Positions 1 through 10,017 of a stretch of DNA of 64,000 bases are shown in pieces. The stretch is from NCBI RefSeq assembly GCF_009765985.1, contig NZ_LMUM01000032.1:33093-97092 (forward strand). The letters are read 5' to 3'. The position numbers and the translations under genes are program-made. Every line of letters starts with the position of its first letter. The first letter of the stretch is position 1. The stretch is from Acidobacterium sp. S8. GTDB taxonomy: Bacteria > Acidobacteriota > Terriglobia > Terriglobales > Acidobacteriaceae. The notes beneath the pieces are model-generated. The model saw nothing but the letters and a program-made list of their open reading frames with translations. It was not told the origin of the DNA and did no database searches.

Positions 1-1
1 C

Positions 2-811
2 GTCATAGCCACAGGCGACCCCAATCCAGAGGTAAGCGGGCGGGGAATCGAGAAGTTGCACGCCGCTGGCATTCCTGTCACGACCGGCGTATTGCAGGAC
101 GAAGCGCGGGCTCTGAACGATGGCTTCGCCAAGCAGATCCGTACCCGGCAGCCCTTTATTACGCTCAAAGCGGGCGTTTCGCTCGATGGCCGCATTGCTC
201 CAGGCTCTGCTTCAAAAGGCAGGACGCATTACATCACCAGCGAAGCGTCGCGGACGATTGTGCAACAGATGCGCCATGCATCCGACGCGATCATCACCGG
301 CGTCGATACGATCATCGCCGATGATCCACTGTTGAGCGACCGCAGCGGATTGCCTCGGCGCCGTCCGCTGCTGCGTGTCGTGCTGGACTCATCGCTGCGT
401 CTCCCCATTTCGTCGAAGCTTGTGCAAGCTGCGAACGGCGATGTCCTGGTTTTTCACACGGATGAAAACACTGAACGCGAACGAGAGCTTGCATCGGCTG
501 GGATTCGGTTAGAGCGAAGCCCAAAAATCGAAGGACATGTTTCGCTCAGATACATCGCTGCACGACTTGGGGAGATGCAGGTTCTGAGCTGCATGCTCGA
601 AGCAGGATCGCGGCTGAACATTGCCGCTCTGGATGCGGATATTGTCGACAAGCTGTGTCTCTTCTATGCCCCGGTTTTTCTTGGAGGCAACGCTGTCCCG
701 CTACTAGCTGATACGCCGCGAAACCTGCAGCAGTTGGAGCGCATCTCATGGAAGACGGTCGGCAGCGATGCCTGCTTTGAGGCTTACCTTCACGACCCCT
801 GGAAAGAGTGA
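2..811 (+). CDS. ribD: RibD C-terminal part (pyrimidine deaminase/reductase), 5' truncated by window edge
   Basis: This is the reductase half of the bifunctional riboflavin enzyme RibD, which reduces the ribosylamino-pyrimidine intermediate to the ribitylamino form with NADPH in the cytoplasm. The reading frame is open from base 2, beginning with residues typical of the end of the deaminase domain (DPNP, then GRGIEKL), so the TTG at 56 is not the true start; the N-terminal zinc deaminase motifs lie outside the window. The reductase domain starts with FITLKAGVSLDGRIA, the conserved substrate/NADPH-binding segment, and ends in FLGG near the C-terminus as in the family. The stop is 3 bases before ribE, so the two are co-transcribed. 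Identity is secure; only the length is unknown. Confidence 0.93.
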   Translation, partial: VIATGDPNPEVSGRGIEKLHAAGIPVTTGVLQDEARALNDGFAKQIRTRQPFITLKAGVSLDGRIAPGSASKGRTHYITSEASRTIVQQMRHASDAIITGVDTIIADDPLLSDRSGLPRRRPLLRVVLDSSLRLPISSKLVQAANGDVLVFHTDENTERERELASAGIRLERSPKIEGHVSLRYIAARLGEMQVLSCMLEAGSRLNIAALDADIVDKLCLFYAPVFLGGNAVPLLADTPRNLQQLERISWKTVGSDACFEAYLHDPWKE

Positions 812-814
812 TCC

Positions 815-1477
815 ATGTTCACTGGACTGATTGAAACGACTGGAAAAATCCTTAGCGTGGAAGAGCGCATTGGCGCCCGCCGCATCACCATCTCGGCACC
901 TGGCATTGCCAAGCGGCTCCGCACGGGCGACTCCGTCGCGGTCAGTGGCACCTGCCTCACGGCGCTCGATATCTCAAACGATCCGCCGGTTTTCCATGCC
1001 GATCTAGCTGCGGAAACGGTGGCGCGGACATCTCTGGCAGCGCTCAAGCCGGGAACGATCGTGAATCTTGAATTACCCACGCCCGCGGGCACGCCGCTAG
1101 GAGGCCATGTAGTGCAGGGTCACGTGGACGCGACAGGAACATTGCTCTCGCTTGATCCAGTCTCACCTGACATCGATCCTCGCGCGACGGACTGGTGGCT
1201 GCGCGTTGCGGTGCCGGAAAGCGTTGCGCGCTATGTCGTCCATAAGGGCTCCATCGCTATTGAAGGCATCAGCCTCACGGTCGCAAAGTTCGACGGCAAA
1301 ACGATCACAGCTGCGATCATTCCGCATACCTACGCGTATACAAATCTTCACAATCTCAAGCGCGGAGACCCGGTCAATCTCGAAGCCGACGTGATGCTGA
1401 AGTTCTTCGAGCAGCAGAGGACGGCGAAGCCGGAATTTGAATTGTCGCTTGATTACCTCATTGCGAACGGCTACTAA
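815..1477 (+). CDS. ribE: Riboflavin synthase alpha chain
   Basis: Riboflavin synthase dismutates two 6,7-dimethyl-8-ribityllumazine molecules to riboflavin, the last step of the pathway. The protein opens with the diagnostic MFTGLIETTG and has the two internally similar lumazine-binding halves of the family: the first includes VAVSGTCLT and the second includes IEGISLTV, with the linking GGHVVQGHVD motif between them. At 220 residues it is slightly longer than usual, with an extra C-terminal tail after the expected end. It lies three bases downstream of ribD in an operon. Its stop is only three bases from the stop of the convergent GMC gene, and I see no hairpin between them. Confidence 0.95.
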   Translation: MFTGLIETTGKILSVEERIGARRITISAPGIAKRLRTGDSVAVSGTCLTALDISNDPPVFHADLAAETVARTSLAALKPGTIVNLELPTPAGTPLGGHVVQGHVDATGTLLSLDPVSPDIDPRATDWWLRVAVPESVARYVVHKGSIAIEGISLTVAKFDGKTITAAIIPHTYAYTNLHNLKRGDPVNLEADVMLKFFEQQRTAKPEFELSLDYLIANGY

Positions 1478-1480
1478 GCC

Positions 1481-3052
1481 TCAGACATTTCCTCGGCGCA
1501 TTTCATCGGCCAGATGATCCGATGCGCGCATTGCAAGCGCGAGAATCGTCATCGTCGGATTCTGCCATCCGCCGCTCACGAAGCTTGCTCCGTCAACGAC
1601 TACGAGGTTCTTCACATCGTGGCTCTGACACCACTTATTCAGCACGCTCGTTTTCGGATCGTCGCCCATCCGGCAGGTTCCAAGCTCGTGAATGCTGTAG
1701 CCCGGGGGATTCGGATCATAGTTCTTTGAGAGAACTTCAAAGCCCGCAGCCTCCGCCAGGGAAACGGTGGTGTCCACTGCGTCTCGGGCCATATTGAATT
1801 CATTGTCCGTGTACTTCGTATCGATGCGCAGTACAGGAATATCCCAGGCATCCACAACGTTTTTGTCGATGCTCACGTGGTTTTCATAGCGAGCCAATAC
1901 CTCGCCCATAATGCCCGCACCAAAAGTGCTGCCGTGATAGCTTTCCAGTTTTTGCTGCAGCTCTTCTCCATAGGCTGCAATATTGCGCGGATCCATCGGC
2001 CCATTGCTGCTGTAGACGTTCATAGCGTAGCCGCGGATGAAATTTTTCGCCTTCGTGTCGATGTTGCGGAAACGGGGAATCAGGGCGCTTCCTCCCATCA
2101 GACCGGGTGCCGCTTTTCCATCGCGCGCTTCGGGCACTGAGCAGACAACCCCTGCGCCGTAGATCTGATCAATCAGGTAGTGACCCATCACGCCGCTCGA
2201 ATTTGCCAGCTTCGAATTCAGCAGCAGCCGCGTGCTCTCCAACGTGCCCGCTGCCAGCACGATCACACGCGCTCTAACCGACATCTCCCTGCGCGAGAGA
2301 CGATCGACGAAATGCACCTCGTTCGCCAGGCCGGTATTCTTATCCGTTCTGATTTCGCGCACGACGACATTCGGAATTGCCTGCAGTTTTCCGGTGGCAA
2401 AAGCATCCGGCAGAAGCAGGTTTACCGAGCTCGCGAGCCCATTTACTCCTTCGGAGCTGCGAGCCTTGCATACGCGCACGCCGGCGCGCTGGCCGGCATC
2501 GACAAAGCGCTGCATCGAGCCCGACCACGGAGCGTTGTCCTCAATGAAGTTGCCATCGGGGTATTGCGCCAAGCCATCCGAGTGACCTCGCACGCGGAAG
2601 ATCCCTTCCACCTTCGAGTAGTATGGCGCTAAATCGGCGAGGCTGATCGGCCAATCATCGCCGTAGCCATCATGCGACTTTCCTTTAAGCTCGTAATCGC
2701 TGAGTCGAAACGACTGGCGCGACCAGAAGAGCGAACGGCCGCCAAACAGCCTTACTCTTACCCAGTTGTAGGGCTTCTTCGGATCATAGGTATAGGGAAC
2801 TTCGTGTTCATCGACCCATGTATTTGCATTGAATTCATTGGACTGAAAGACATGCGGCAGGCGTCCCGGTTCTTTGAAACCGCGATACGGCAAAGCATAA
2901 GCCGGCTTTCGCTGCGTGTCTCTCTGTACATCGGCAATCGGCCCGGCATTCAACATCAGGCATGAAATACCTTTTTCCGTCAAAATCTTGGCAGCCATCC
3001 CACCCGAATGACCAGACCCAATAATCAGAACATCTACCGTCTCTTCAGCCAT
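1481..3052 (-). CDS. GMC-family FAD oxidoreductase, gluconate 2-dehydrogenase large-subunit type
   Basis: A flavin-dependent sugar or sugar-acid dehydrogenase. The N-terminus carries the Rossmann FAD motif GSGHSGG (about residues 12-18) and the C-terminal GMC domain has HELGTCRMG followed by GWQNPTMT, which supply the His/Asn pair that abstracts the hydride. I prefer the ATG at 3052; a TTG fifteen bases upstream would add five residues (528 in total) but its only purine-rich stretch sits too close. No signal peptide is visible, which fits known large subunits that are exported bound to a Tat-tagged small subunit. The gene follows that small-subunit gene by about 60 bases. Known relatives oxidise gluconate, 2-ketogluconate or related sugars and pass electrons to a cytochrome c subunit; none is next to it here. 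The substrate is not determinable. Confidence 0.85.
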   Translation of the reverse strand: MAEETVDVLIIGSGHSGGMAAKILTEKGISCLMLNAGPIADVQRDTQRKPAYALPYRGFKEPGRLPHVFQSNEFNANTWVDEHEVPYTYDPKKPYNWVRVRLFGGRSLFWSRQSFRLSDYELKGKSHDGYGDDWPISLADLAPYYSKVEGIFRVRGHSDGLAQYPDGNFIEDNAPWSGSMQRFVDAGQRAGVRVCKARSSEGVNGLASSVNLLLPDAFATGKLQAIPNVVVREIRTDKNTGLANEVHFVDRLSRREMSVRARVIVLAAGTLESTRLLLNSKLANSSGVMGHYLIDQIYGAGVVCSVPEARDGKAAPGLMGGSALIPRFRNIDTKAKNFIRGYAMNVYSSNGPMDPRNIAAYGEELQQKLESYHGSTFGAGIMGEVLARYENHVSIDKNVVDAWDIPVLRIDTKYTDNEFNMARDAVDTTVSLAEAAGFEVLSKNYDPNPPGYSIHELGTCRMGDDPKTSVLNKWCQSHDVKNLVVVDGASFVSGGWQNPTMTILALAMRASDHLADEMRRGNV

Positions 3053-3114
3053 CTCTTCGCTTCTCAACCTTTTGCTTGAAAAAATTCCGTGCAGCGACCT
3101 GCACCGCGGGAACG

Positions 3115-3819
3115 CTAGGAATGTCGCTTCTGCGGCGACGGGCGTTGCAGAACCGGGATGCGCTCGCGATACATGTCAGGCTCAACCGGAAACCAATACA
3201 GCCCCATGTCCGGAGCAGCTTCGCCTTCGGCGCGTTCTGCATCACTCCATGCCTGGGAATTGATTGTGGCTGTCCGGATATCGCTATGTGCCACATTCAT
3301 GAATTGCTCGTACGGCTCAGTTGGCGGGTGGTCCGACATCCAGGTTCGCAGCCAGGGCCGAATCAGTTGATCCGCTTGCGCCGAAGTTACATTCGCGAAT
3401 GCTACTCCGAAACGCTCGGAGGCTTCAGCGTCAAGCCGATGCAGTCCGGCGCGATACATCTCCTGGCGATCAGCCGGAGACGCGCCAATCAGGAAATCCA
3501 GAAATTCCGGCGTTCCTGCCTGGATCGCTCCCGGATAGTTTTTAATTGGCGGCAGCAGTATCTCGCACAGGCGGCGTAACGTTACCATTTCTGGCCCAGT
3601 AAAAAAATGAGCGTTCGTCTGTGCCACCGCATCCGGCAGAATCGAGTTGACCGGAACGCGATTTACTTCGGACATTCCGCGCATCCAGGGAACCGGGCCC
3701 GGAGCTGTGGGTACAGGCGGTGGCGTGGAAGGCGCGACCTGTGTTCCTTGTTGAGCCAATACTGACCGCGCAGTAGCCGATACCGCAACGATGCCTTTAA
3801 CAAAATCACGCCGACGCAT
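3115..3819 (-). CDS. Gluconate 2-dehydrogenase subunit 3 family protein, Tat-exported
   Basis: The small subunit of a membrane-associated flavin sugar dehydrogenase, thought to stabilise the FAD subunit and carry it across the membrane. The N-terminus MRRRDFVKG is a twin-arginine signal followed by an Ala-rich hydrophobic stretch, then a Pro-rich linker. The domain follows from around residue 75, with [20 protein letters not shown] and YEQFMNVAH as expected for the family. Length (234 residues) is normal. It is the first gene of the pair with the GMC oxidoreductase. A purine-rich GGAGAG lies upstream of the ATG but rather far from it (about 11 bases). Confidence 0.82.
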   Translation of the reverse strand: MRRRDFVKGIVAVSATARSVLAQQGTQVAPSTPPPVPTAPGPVPWMRGMSEVNRVPVNSILPDAVAQTNAHFFTGPEMVTLRRLCEILLPPIKNYPGAIQAGTPEFLDFLIGASPADRQEMYRAGLHRLDAEASERFGVAFANVTSAQADQLIRPWLRTWMSDHPPTEPYEQFMNVAHSDIRTATINSQAWSDAERAEGEAAPDMGLYWFPVEPDMYRERIPVLQRPSPQKRHS

Positions 3820-3990
3820 GGTGTTGATCGCTCTCCAATCGGAATTTCAGAGAAATCCTAATGCTCAGGTTCTGCACAATAGAGCTTTAGAGCCTATCGA
3901 ATTTCTAAATGACGTTTCGTCGAGAAGGTTAAAAGTCTCTGCAGAGAATTGCAAGTCTGCCGCCCCATGATCGGAGCGGCAGGCGTGTAT

Positions 3991-5343
3991 TTACAGCAGC
4001 TTCATCGCGTCCGGATCCCAATGCATCACGGCTCCGCGTTCCATCGAAAGATTGCCAAGCAACGCAGCACCTGCCGCCCTGTACCCGAAGACTGCATCTT
4101 CCACAACCGGCTGGCGCGACCGCACAGAGGCGAAGAAATTTTTGAAGTGATCGTAGCTGTCGCTGTATCCATGCGGGACGACATACTTTTCAAATCCTGC
4201 AGGCGGCGCTCCCTCGAAATGAGTTACGGGATATTTTTTGCGATACTCTTCAAGAATCTGCTTCTGCATGGCTTCGGTGAATGTACTGATCGTGTAGCCA
4301 GGCTCTTTCTCGCGCGGCACGCGGCTCACGCTGACGGAGTTTCCGACAATCTCCATTGTGCCTTCCGATCCAGTAAAGATCAGGCCTTCGCTCTCTTCGC
4401 CGCCATCTACAAAATTCACGCGTAGACTCAGGTTAAATCCCTCGCGGTAATCGAAGAGGCCGAGCATTACATCGGGTACGTCGCGCCCATCCTTCCAGAA
4501 GCGCAGACCTCCGGTCGCCATGGCGCGCGTCGGACCATGCGATCCGGTGATGAAGTGCGTTCCGCTGAACAGATGCACGAAGAGATCGCCAGCTACTCCG
4601 CTTCCATATGCCTTCCATTTGCGCCACTGGAAGAAGTGTTCCGCATTGAAGGGGATTTTCGGAGCGGTGCCCAGAAAGCGCGGCCAATCGCATGTTTCGG
4701 GCGAGGCGTCGAGCGGGACGGTGTAGTTCCATGCGCCCATTGCCGAGTTGCGGTCCCAACGTGCCGTGACCATATTGAGCTGACCGATGGCGCCTGATGC
4801 CAGCAGCTCCTTTGCTTTCGCATAGATTACGGAGCTGACGCGCTGGCTTCCGATCTGGATGATGCGTTTCGTGGTGCGCGCGGTCTCGATCATCTCCGGC
4901 CCATCGGAGTAGAGATGGATCATCGGCTTTTCGCAGTACACATCCTTACCGGCCTTCATCGCGTCGACGGAGGCTTGCTTGTGCCAGTGATCTGGTGTGC
5001 CGATGATGACGGCATCAATATCTTTGCGTTCCAGAATCTCTCTGTAGTCGCGCGTGGTAAAGATATCGCTACCCCATATCTCTTTACTGTGCGCCAGCCT
5101 GCCGTCGTAGCAATCGGCCACGGCGACCAGCTTTACGCCTGGAACTTCCACCGCGGCTTTCGTGTCGCCCATGCCCTGACCGCCCGCTCCAATGAGTGCG
5201 ATCTGGATATGATCGTTAGCTGAGACAGGCTGCGAAGGCTCATTTTGAGCTGTCGCCAATGCGTACATGCGTGGTGCCAAAAGCGTCTCTGCTGTTGCCG
5301 TTCCCGCTGCTTTCAGAAAAGTCCTCCGGTTAATTCCCTGCAC
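3991..5343 (-). CDS. Gfo/Idh/MocA-family oxidoreductase with Tat-like signal
   Basis: A predicted NAD(P)-dependent oxidoreductase acting on a sugar or inositol-type substrate, or an exported relative of unknown chemistry. It has a twin-arginine leader (NRRTFLKAAG, residues 5-14), the dinucleotide-binding GAGGQG (52-57) and the family motif CEKPM (137-141) whose lysine normally takes part in catalysis. GTPDHWHKQ (115-123) is typical of the exported acidobacterial and planctomycete branch. It begins with GTG at 5343, with AGGA seven bases upstream. In exported members the cofactor is probably loaded in the cytoplasm before Tat export. The neighbours (esterase, sugar dehydrogenase pair) suggest carbohydrate metabolism; the substrate is unknown. 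Confidence 0.85.
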   Translation of the reverse strand: MQGINRRTFLKAAGTATAETLLAPRMYALATAQNEPSQPVSANDHIQIALIGAGGQGMGDTKAAVEVPGVKLVAVADCYDGRLAHSKEIWGSDIFTTRDYREILERKDIDAVIIGTPDHWHKQASVDAMKAGKDVYCEKPMIHLYSDGPEMIETARTTKRIIQIGSQRVSSVIYAKAKELLASGAIGQLNMVTARWDRNSAMGAWNYTVPLDASPETCDWPRFLGTAPKIPFNAEHFFQWRKWKAYGSGVAGDLFVHLFSGTHFITGSHGPTRAMATGGLRFWKDGRDVPDVMLGLFDYREGFNLSLRVNFVDGGEESEGLIFTGSEGTMEIVGNSVSVSRVPREKEPGYTISTFTEAMQKQILEEYRKKYPVTHFEGAPPAGFEKYVVPHGYSDSYDHFKNFFASVRSRQPVVEDAVFGYRAAGAALLGNLSMERGAVMHWDPDAMKLL

Positions 5344-5431
5344 AGAAAGTCCTCAATTAAAAGTTTTGTTCTTCGTCAGTAACCATACACGTCTGGCGCC
5401 TTCGATGCATCTTGGAGGGGGCTGCCATTGC

Positions 5432-6361
5432 TTAGTGCGGAGCGCTGTTGTTCCCATTTTCATTGGTCAGAACATGGATCGTATGCAGCCATGCCAAGGC
5501 GCTGTCAGGCCATGTTGTAACCGGAAGAGCAGTGCGCCGCAATCCGTATCCGTGGCCTCCCTGAGCATAAATGTGCAGCTCCGCCGGGACGCCGGCATGC
5601 TTCAGCGCCATGAAATAGACCACTGCATTTTCCACGTGCACGGTATCATCCTCGGCTTGCACGATAAATGACGGCGGTGTTTTGCCGGTGACATGAATAT
5701 CGGGATTCGGGGCGAAGTTTTGTTCCGCGATTGCCAGATATCCGGGATAAATGATTAGCGCGAAGTCAGGACGGCAACTCAGTTTGTCGGACGCATCCAC
5801 AGGCGCATAGAGCCGCTCATCGAAATGGGTACTGAGTGCCGCAGAGAGATGTGCTCCCGCTGAGAAGCCCAGCACACCAATCCGCTCCGGATCAATTTTC
5901 CACTCGCCAGCATGGGCACGAACAATGCCCATGGCCCGTTGCGCATCCTGGAGCGCGGCGTCAGATTTCGGGTACGGACCCGAATCTGGAACGCGATATT
6001 TGACGAGGATGCACGCAATGCCGGCAGAGTTCAGCCGGTCGCAGACTTCTGTGCCCTCAAGATCCATAGCGAGAATGTGATATCCGCCGCCAGGAAAAAC
6101 CACAATCGCGGCCCCGGTATTCTTTGCCTTGGGCGGATAAAACGTAAGCGTCGGTTGCGAAACATTGCCCAGCCGAATGACCGGCCTGCCGGCGATCAGC
6201 CCATCTTTGGCCGTCGTCGTATCGGCCTCCGGCGCGGCGTTCGTCTGTGCGCCCGGCACTCCATCAGGCCAAAGCGGCATGACGACGCGGGCAGCGGATT
6301 GTGCAACGAGATACGGCGAAACTCCAGCAATAAGACCAAAGACCAGCAAACGTAAATACAT
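5432..6361 (-). CDS. Exported alpha/beta-hydrolase, acetyl-xylan-esterase/BD-FAE-like
   Basis: A secreted serine hydrolase, likely a carbohydrate esterase. A Sec-type signal peptide covers the first ~20 residues, ending near VAQS. The alpha/beta-hydrolase fold is shown by the oxyanion motif FPGGGYH (around residue 90), the nucleophile elbow GFSAGAH (serine near residue 166), an acidic residue in QAEDDTVH, and the catalytic histidine in GGHGYG (near 270). These together match the small acetyl-xylan/feruloyl esterase-like hydrolases that often sit in plant-polysaccharide loci. It is about 90 bases upstream of the Gfo/Idh gene on the same strand. An acetyl or feruloyl ester substrate is inference. 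Confidence 0.8.
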   Translation of the reverse strand: MYLRLLVFGLIAGVSPYLVAQSAARVVMPLWPDGVPGAQTNAAPEADTTTAKDGLIAGRPVIRLGNVSQPTLTFYPPKAKNTGAAIVVFPGGGYHILAMDLEGTEVCDRLNSAGIACILVKYRVPDSGPYPKSDAALQDAQRAMGIVRAHAGEWKIDPERIGVLGFSAGAHLSAALSTHFDERLYAPVDASDKLSCRPDFALIIYPGYLAIAEQNFAPNPDIHVTGKTPPSFIVQAEDDTVHVENAVVYFMALKHAGVPAELHIYAQGGHGYGLRRTALPVTTWPDSALAWLHTIHVLTNENGNNSAPH

Positions 6362-6530
6362 AGCAATCGCCCTGATGAAATTAGCGCCGAAAGCTAATAA
6401 AGACGCCGCAATCCAAGATACATCACATCGATGAGTAGCACCGGATGCAGTGAGAATGACAATCTCTCATGTGTTTGCCACTGCATGCCGAATCGAACGT
6501 AATGGTTCGTCCTTTCGGCATAATAGCTAT

Positions 6531-8705
6531 ATGAAGGGAACGCCCGTCGCGTCGCTCTTTGTGCAACTCGCGCTTACCTCAATTGCTTTCGCCGCATCTG
6601 CCATTCACATCGGCAACAAAGATACATCCATCGCTCTCGAGGCGGGTTCGGCACAACCTGCAATATCAGGCTTTACGCGAAGCGGATGTTCGGGCTGGAG
6701 CTTTACGCCAGTCGATACGTTGATCCGACGTGTGGAAGTGGACTCCCGCGGAGTGGATATTTCGTGGACTTTTCAGCAGGCCCTCTCACAGATTACGCCG
6801 ACAAAAGTTCGGCTTGTATACGATTCTTCCGAGCCGCATCTGCGCGCATTTTGGGAGTGGAATGCGCGTGCGCCATTCGGGCCAATTGAGCATTCCATCG
6901 AAATTCAAAATCTTAGCCCGCATGATGTCTGGCTCCCGATGCAGGATAGCCTCCAGCTGAATCTACAACTCTCTACCAGCGATCAGCTGGAACACGTCTG
7001 GATAGAAAAGGGTGCGGGTGGGCCGTCCGCGGAAGGCGTGCACCGGAATGCGGTTCGCGATGGTTATCAGTGGACCGGGGAATCCAGCACATACGCGCAC
7101 CCAGCACAAGGTCAGCAACGGGAGATGATTCCTTACACACTTCTCCAGCGCGCCGATCACAATGCCTGCGGGTGGTATGTCGGAATCGAATTCAGCGGAA
7201 GAACACGAATCGCAGTCCAGCGTAATGGCAGCACGTTGGCGACAACCGCAGGACTGAATCCAGAGCCCGGCCCCTTTCGCACGCTCCTTCAAAGCGGAGA
7301 AAGCTTTTTCTCACCCACCGTTTTCGTCGGGGTATTTCGCGGAGGCGCGGATGGAGCGGGCAATGAACTTCGGCCATGGGTGCGCGACGTGTTGAATCAT
7401 CGTGACACAATTGAGTCTCCGCATTATCCCGAAGCGGTGAATAACAGCTGGGGCAGCGGTATGCAGATTAACGAAGCGCAGGCGCGCAGCATGATTCGCG
7501 ATTCCGCGGAGCTGGGTTTTGAAATGTTCCACCTCGATGCCGGGTGGTTTCGCGGAGTGGGCGACTGGTATCCGGATCCAAAAAAGTTTCCGCATGGCCT
7601 CGCGCTCATCGCCGACTATGCCCACAGCCTCGGGCTCAAGTTCGGATTGTGGATGGACTGGGCGCAGGCCTCGCTCGACGATCACGCTGGCTCACTGTTT
7701 ATCCATGACCCTGTGACGCGCAATTGGCTCATTGCCGATCCACCTTCGCGCTGGAAACAGGGAGACGAATTCAAAGGCATCACCATCGACCTTGGAGTAC
7801 CCGCTGCACATGCGTGGGCTCTCGAAACCGTCAAGCGCGTTGTGAATGACTACCACGTGGACATGCTCGAGCACGATGGCTACGTCGTAGCGCAAGGCTG
7901 CAGTCGCCCCGATCATCCCCATGCGCCTGCTGACCCCGCGCATACAAGAGTCTATGAAGATTCCGGCTTTCTATGGGCCGACAGTTCAAATTCGACGGAT
8001 GTCAGCTATCATGCAACACTTGCGTATTACGATGTGCAGTCGCAGCTTCGGAAGCTGCATCCGAATCTACTGCTAGAAATCTGTAATGACGGCGGCAGGA
8101 TGGTCGATTTCGGCAGCGCCGCGCATGGAGACTACTTCTCGATCTCCGACGCCTATGATCCTCTGTCGAATCGTCGTGCCTTCTCTGATGCCAGCTATGT
8201 GCTGCCGCAGGCAATGCTTGAAACGTATGTCCAGAAGTGGCCGGCGGCGAGCCTTGACAACTTCCGGTATGTCCTGCGCAGCGGAATGATGGGTTGGTTC
8301 ACGCTTATGCTCGATACCACTGCATGGAATGAAGAAGAACATGCTGCCGCGCGTGAAGCTGTTGCAGTTTACAAAGAGAAATTGCGACCCTTAATCCGTG
8401 AGGCCAATCTTTATCATGTTTCATCAAGGCCCGATGGTGTTCACTGGGATGGCATCGAGTATTTTGATCCTCGGCGCAGCGTTGGTGTTCTCTTCGCGTT
8501 TCGCGGATCTTCGATTGAGGATTCGCAACACACATTTGTATTGCAAGGCTTGGACCCGCAGGCTATCTATCATCTCGAGTTTCAAGATCATCCTGGCCAG
8601 AATAAAGATCTCTCCGGGCGGGAACTCATGAGTAAAGGCCTGCAAATTATTCTGCCCGGCGTGAATACCTCGGATTTGGTCTTTCTCAGTGCGATCACGA
8701 AATGA
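6531..8705 (+). CDS. Alpha-galactosidase-like glycoside hydrolase (GH36 type), secreted
   Basis: A secreted glycoside hydrolase of clan D. I choose the ATG at 6531 because it starts directly into a Sec signal peptide ending AFAASA; a GTG at 6450 would put 27 polar residues before it. A beta-sandwich N-terminal half precedes a TIM barrel with DAGWF (about residue 335), the DWYPDPKKFPHGL block and GLKFGLWMDWAQ. The presumed nucleophile is the aspartate in EHDGY (about 446) and the presumed acid/base lies in ISDAYD (about 537), by analogy with GH36. Length (~725 residues) is right for the family. The gene is monocistronic and diverges from the esterase. A CATAAT at 6519-6524 could be a -10 box, which would make the message nearly leaderless; I see no good -35. 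Confidence 0.82.
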   Translation: MKGTPVASLFVQLALTSIAFAASAIHIGNKDTSIALEAGSAQPAISGFTRSGCSGWSFTPVDTLIRRVEVDSRGVDISWTFQQALSQITPTKVRLVYDSSEPHLRAFWEWNARAPFGPIEHSIEIQNLSPHDVWLPMQDSLQLNLQLSTSDQLEHVWIEKGAGGPSAEGVHRNAVRDGYQWTGESSTYAHPAQGQQREMIPYTLLQRADHNACGWYVGIEFSGRTRIAVQRNGSTLATTAGLNPEPGPFRTLLQSGESFFSPTVFVGVFRGGADGAGNELRPWVRDVLNHRDTIESPHYPEAVNNSWGSGMQINEAQARSMIRDSAELGFEMFHLDAGWFRGVGDWYPDPKKFPHGLALIADYAHSLGLKFGLWMDWAQASLDDHAGSLFIHDPVTRNWLIADPPSRWKQGDEFKGITIDLGVPAAHAWALETVKRVVNDYHVDMLEHDGYVVAQGCSRPDHPHAPADPAHTRVYEDSGFLWADSSNSTDVSYHATLAYYDVQSQLRKLHPNLLLEICNDGGRMVDFGSAAHGDYFSISDAYDPLSNRRAFSDASYVLPQAMLETYVQKWPAASLDNFRYVLRSGMMGWFTLMLDTTAWNEEEHAAAREAVAVYKEKLRPLIREANLYHVSSRPDGVHWDGIEYFDPRRSVGVLFAFRGSSIEDSQHTFVLQGLDPQAIYHLEFQDHPGQNKDLSGRELMSKGLQIILPGVNTSDLVFLSAITK

Positions 8706-8826
8706 CACGTCGATGACAGCATCCGGTGGATTCCGATCATGAGTGTGGCGATGAGACACGGCAGGACACTCGAAGAAATTATATGTCGATGGCTGAATGT
8801 TTTTCGATGGTGGCCTACTTCAACAT

Positions 8827-9990
8827 TTAGATCTGTTTAAAGACAAGGCTTCTTGGCATTGTTGTTCTCGCCACCGTAAAAACAGTTCCTAATTCGCCGC
8901 TTTCGGGATGGACGGCAAGAGATGATAATTCGTTCTGATAGTTATCGAGTACAAATAGACGCCGATCATCTGAAGATAAAGTCAGGCTCGTCCATGAGCG
9001 ATCTTTCAAAATCGATCGCTGTACGATAGAGAGCTTTCCGGTAGCAGAATCAATTTTCCAAACAGAGAGGCCTTGATCGGAAGATGACGTATAGAGGAAA
9101 CGGCCTGACGCGGAGATGACGAGGGATTGTGCTTCACGTGCCGTGATTCTTTGCGTCGTCATTACTCGCTGTTCATGTTCTATCTCTTCTAAGTTCGGGG
9201 AGTAGCGGTAGCAGTCAATCGACCCGTCAAGCAGGTTAGATACGTAGAAAAAATTGCCAGCCGGATGCATAGCGAGATGTCCCGGTCTGGAGGCAGGTTG
9301 CGAAACTGTATCGAAGGTTCGCACCATCCTGCCGTTTTGGAATGCAAAGACACTGATCCGGCCGCGTCCCTCATCTGTTGCGAGAAGATGTCGTCCGGCC
9401 GGATCGAATACAACGGTATGCGGGTGAGCGGAAGCCTGATAAATGGGGTGGGAGCCTGTACCTACCTCTTTTAAAATCTGCGTGACTCGACCTAGCGTGC
9501 CGTCCTGTTCAATTGGCAGTATGTTGTATGCTCCGCCGCCGTGAATCGCAACAACGAGATGCTTGCCATCGTGCGATACGGCGATATGTCTGGGCCTGGT
9601 GCCGGACAGCGAGAGAGGCTGTCGATTGATGAGAGTGAGGAAGCCGCTTTTAGGGTTGATCCTGTAAGCCTCGACAGTACCGCGCGGCAGACCTTCATAT
9701 TCATCGACTTCATTCGCTGCATATAAAAATTGCTGACTGGGATGGAGTGTGAGAGATACAGGTGAGCGGCTAGGAACGTTTTGTTTCCAAGTCCAGTGAT
9801 CTGCGCTCAGCTCGAAGACGTCGATCCCTTTCGAAGCGATGTATGCGAATTGGTCTGGCGAAATTGCATTGGTTTGAGCATGCAGCAATGTCTTGCTGTG
9901 TGGAAGTATGTTGTCCAACGCGCCGAGAACAGACGAATATCCGATGCCTTGTAAAAATGTTCTTCGGCTCCATCGCGTATTCCATCGCAT
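8827..9990 (-). CDS. Seven-bladed beta-propeller lactonase, Tat-exported
   Basis: A member of the lactonase/6-phosphogluconolactonase-like propeller family (YbhE/Pgl type), which hydrolyses sugar lactones to the free acids. A Tat-type leader (SRRTFLQG, residues 8-15) precedes a long series of propeller blades with recurring HPSGxFLYAxN-like motifs: LHPSQQFLYAANE, MHPAGNFFYVSN and SASGRFLYTSS. The export signal distinguishes it from cytoplasmic Pgl and suggests a free, non-phosphorylated lactone substrate. It is the last gene of the long minus-strand run and starts 27 bases downstream of the carbohydrate oxidase, an obvious source of lactone. Substrate is inferred from this neighbour. Confidence 0.85.
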   Translation of the reverse strand: MRWNTRWSRRTFLQGIGYSSVLGALDNILPHSKTLLHAQTNAISPDQFAYIASKGIDVFELSADHWTWKQNVPSRSPVSLTLHPSQQFLYAANEVDEYEGLPRGTVEAYRINPKSGFLTLINRQPLSLSGTRPRHIAVSHDGKHLVVAIHGGGAYNILPIEQDGTLGRVTQILKEVGTGSHPIYQASAHPHTVVFDPAGRHLLATDEGRGRISVFAFQNGRMVRTFDTVSQPASRPGHLAMHPAGNFFYVSNLLDGSIDCYRYSPNLEEIEHEQRVMTTQRITAREAQSLVISASGRFLYTSSSDQGLSVWKIDSATGKLSIVQRSILKDRSWTSLTLSSDDRRLFVLDNYQNELSSLAVHPESGELGTVFTVARTTMPRSLVFKQI

Positions 9991-10017
9991 AGAGAGAATA
10001 ACCTCAGTCAGACAGCC

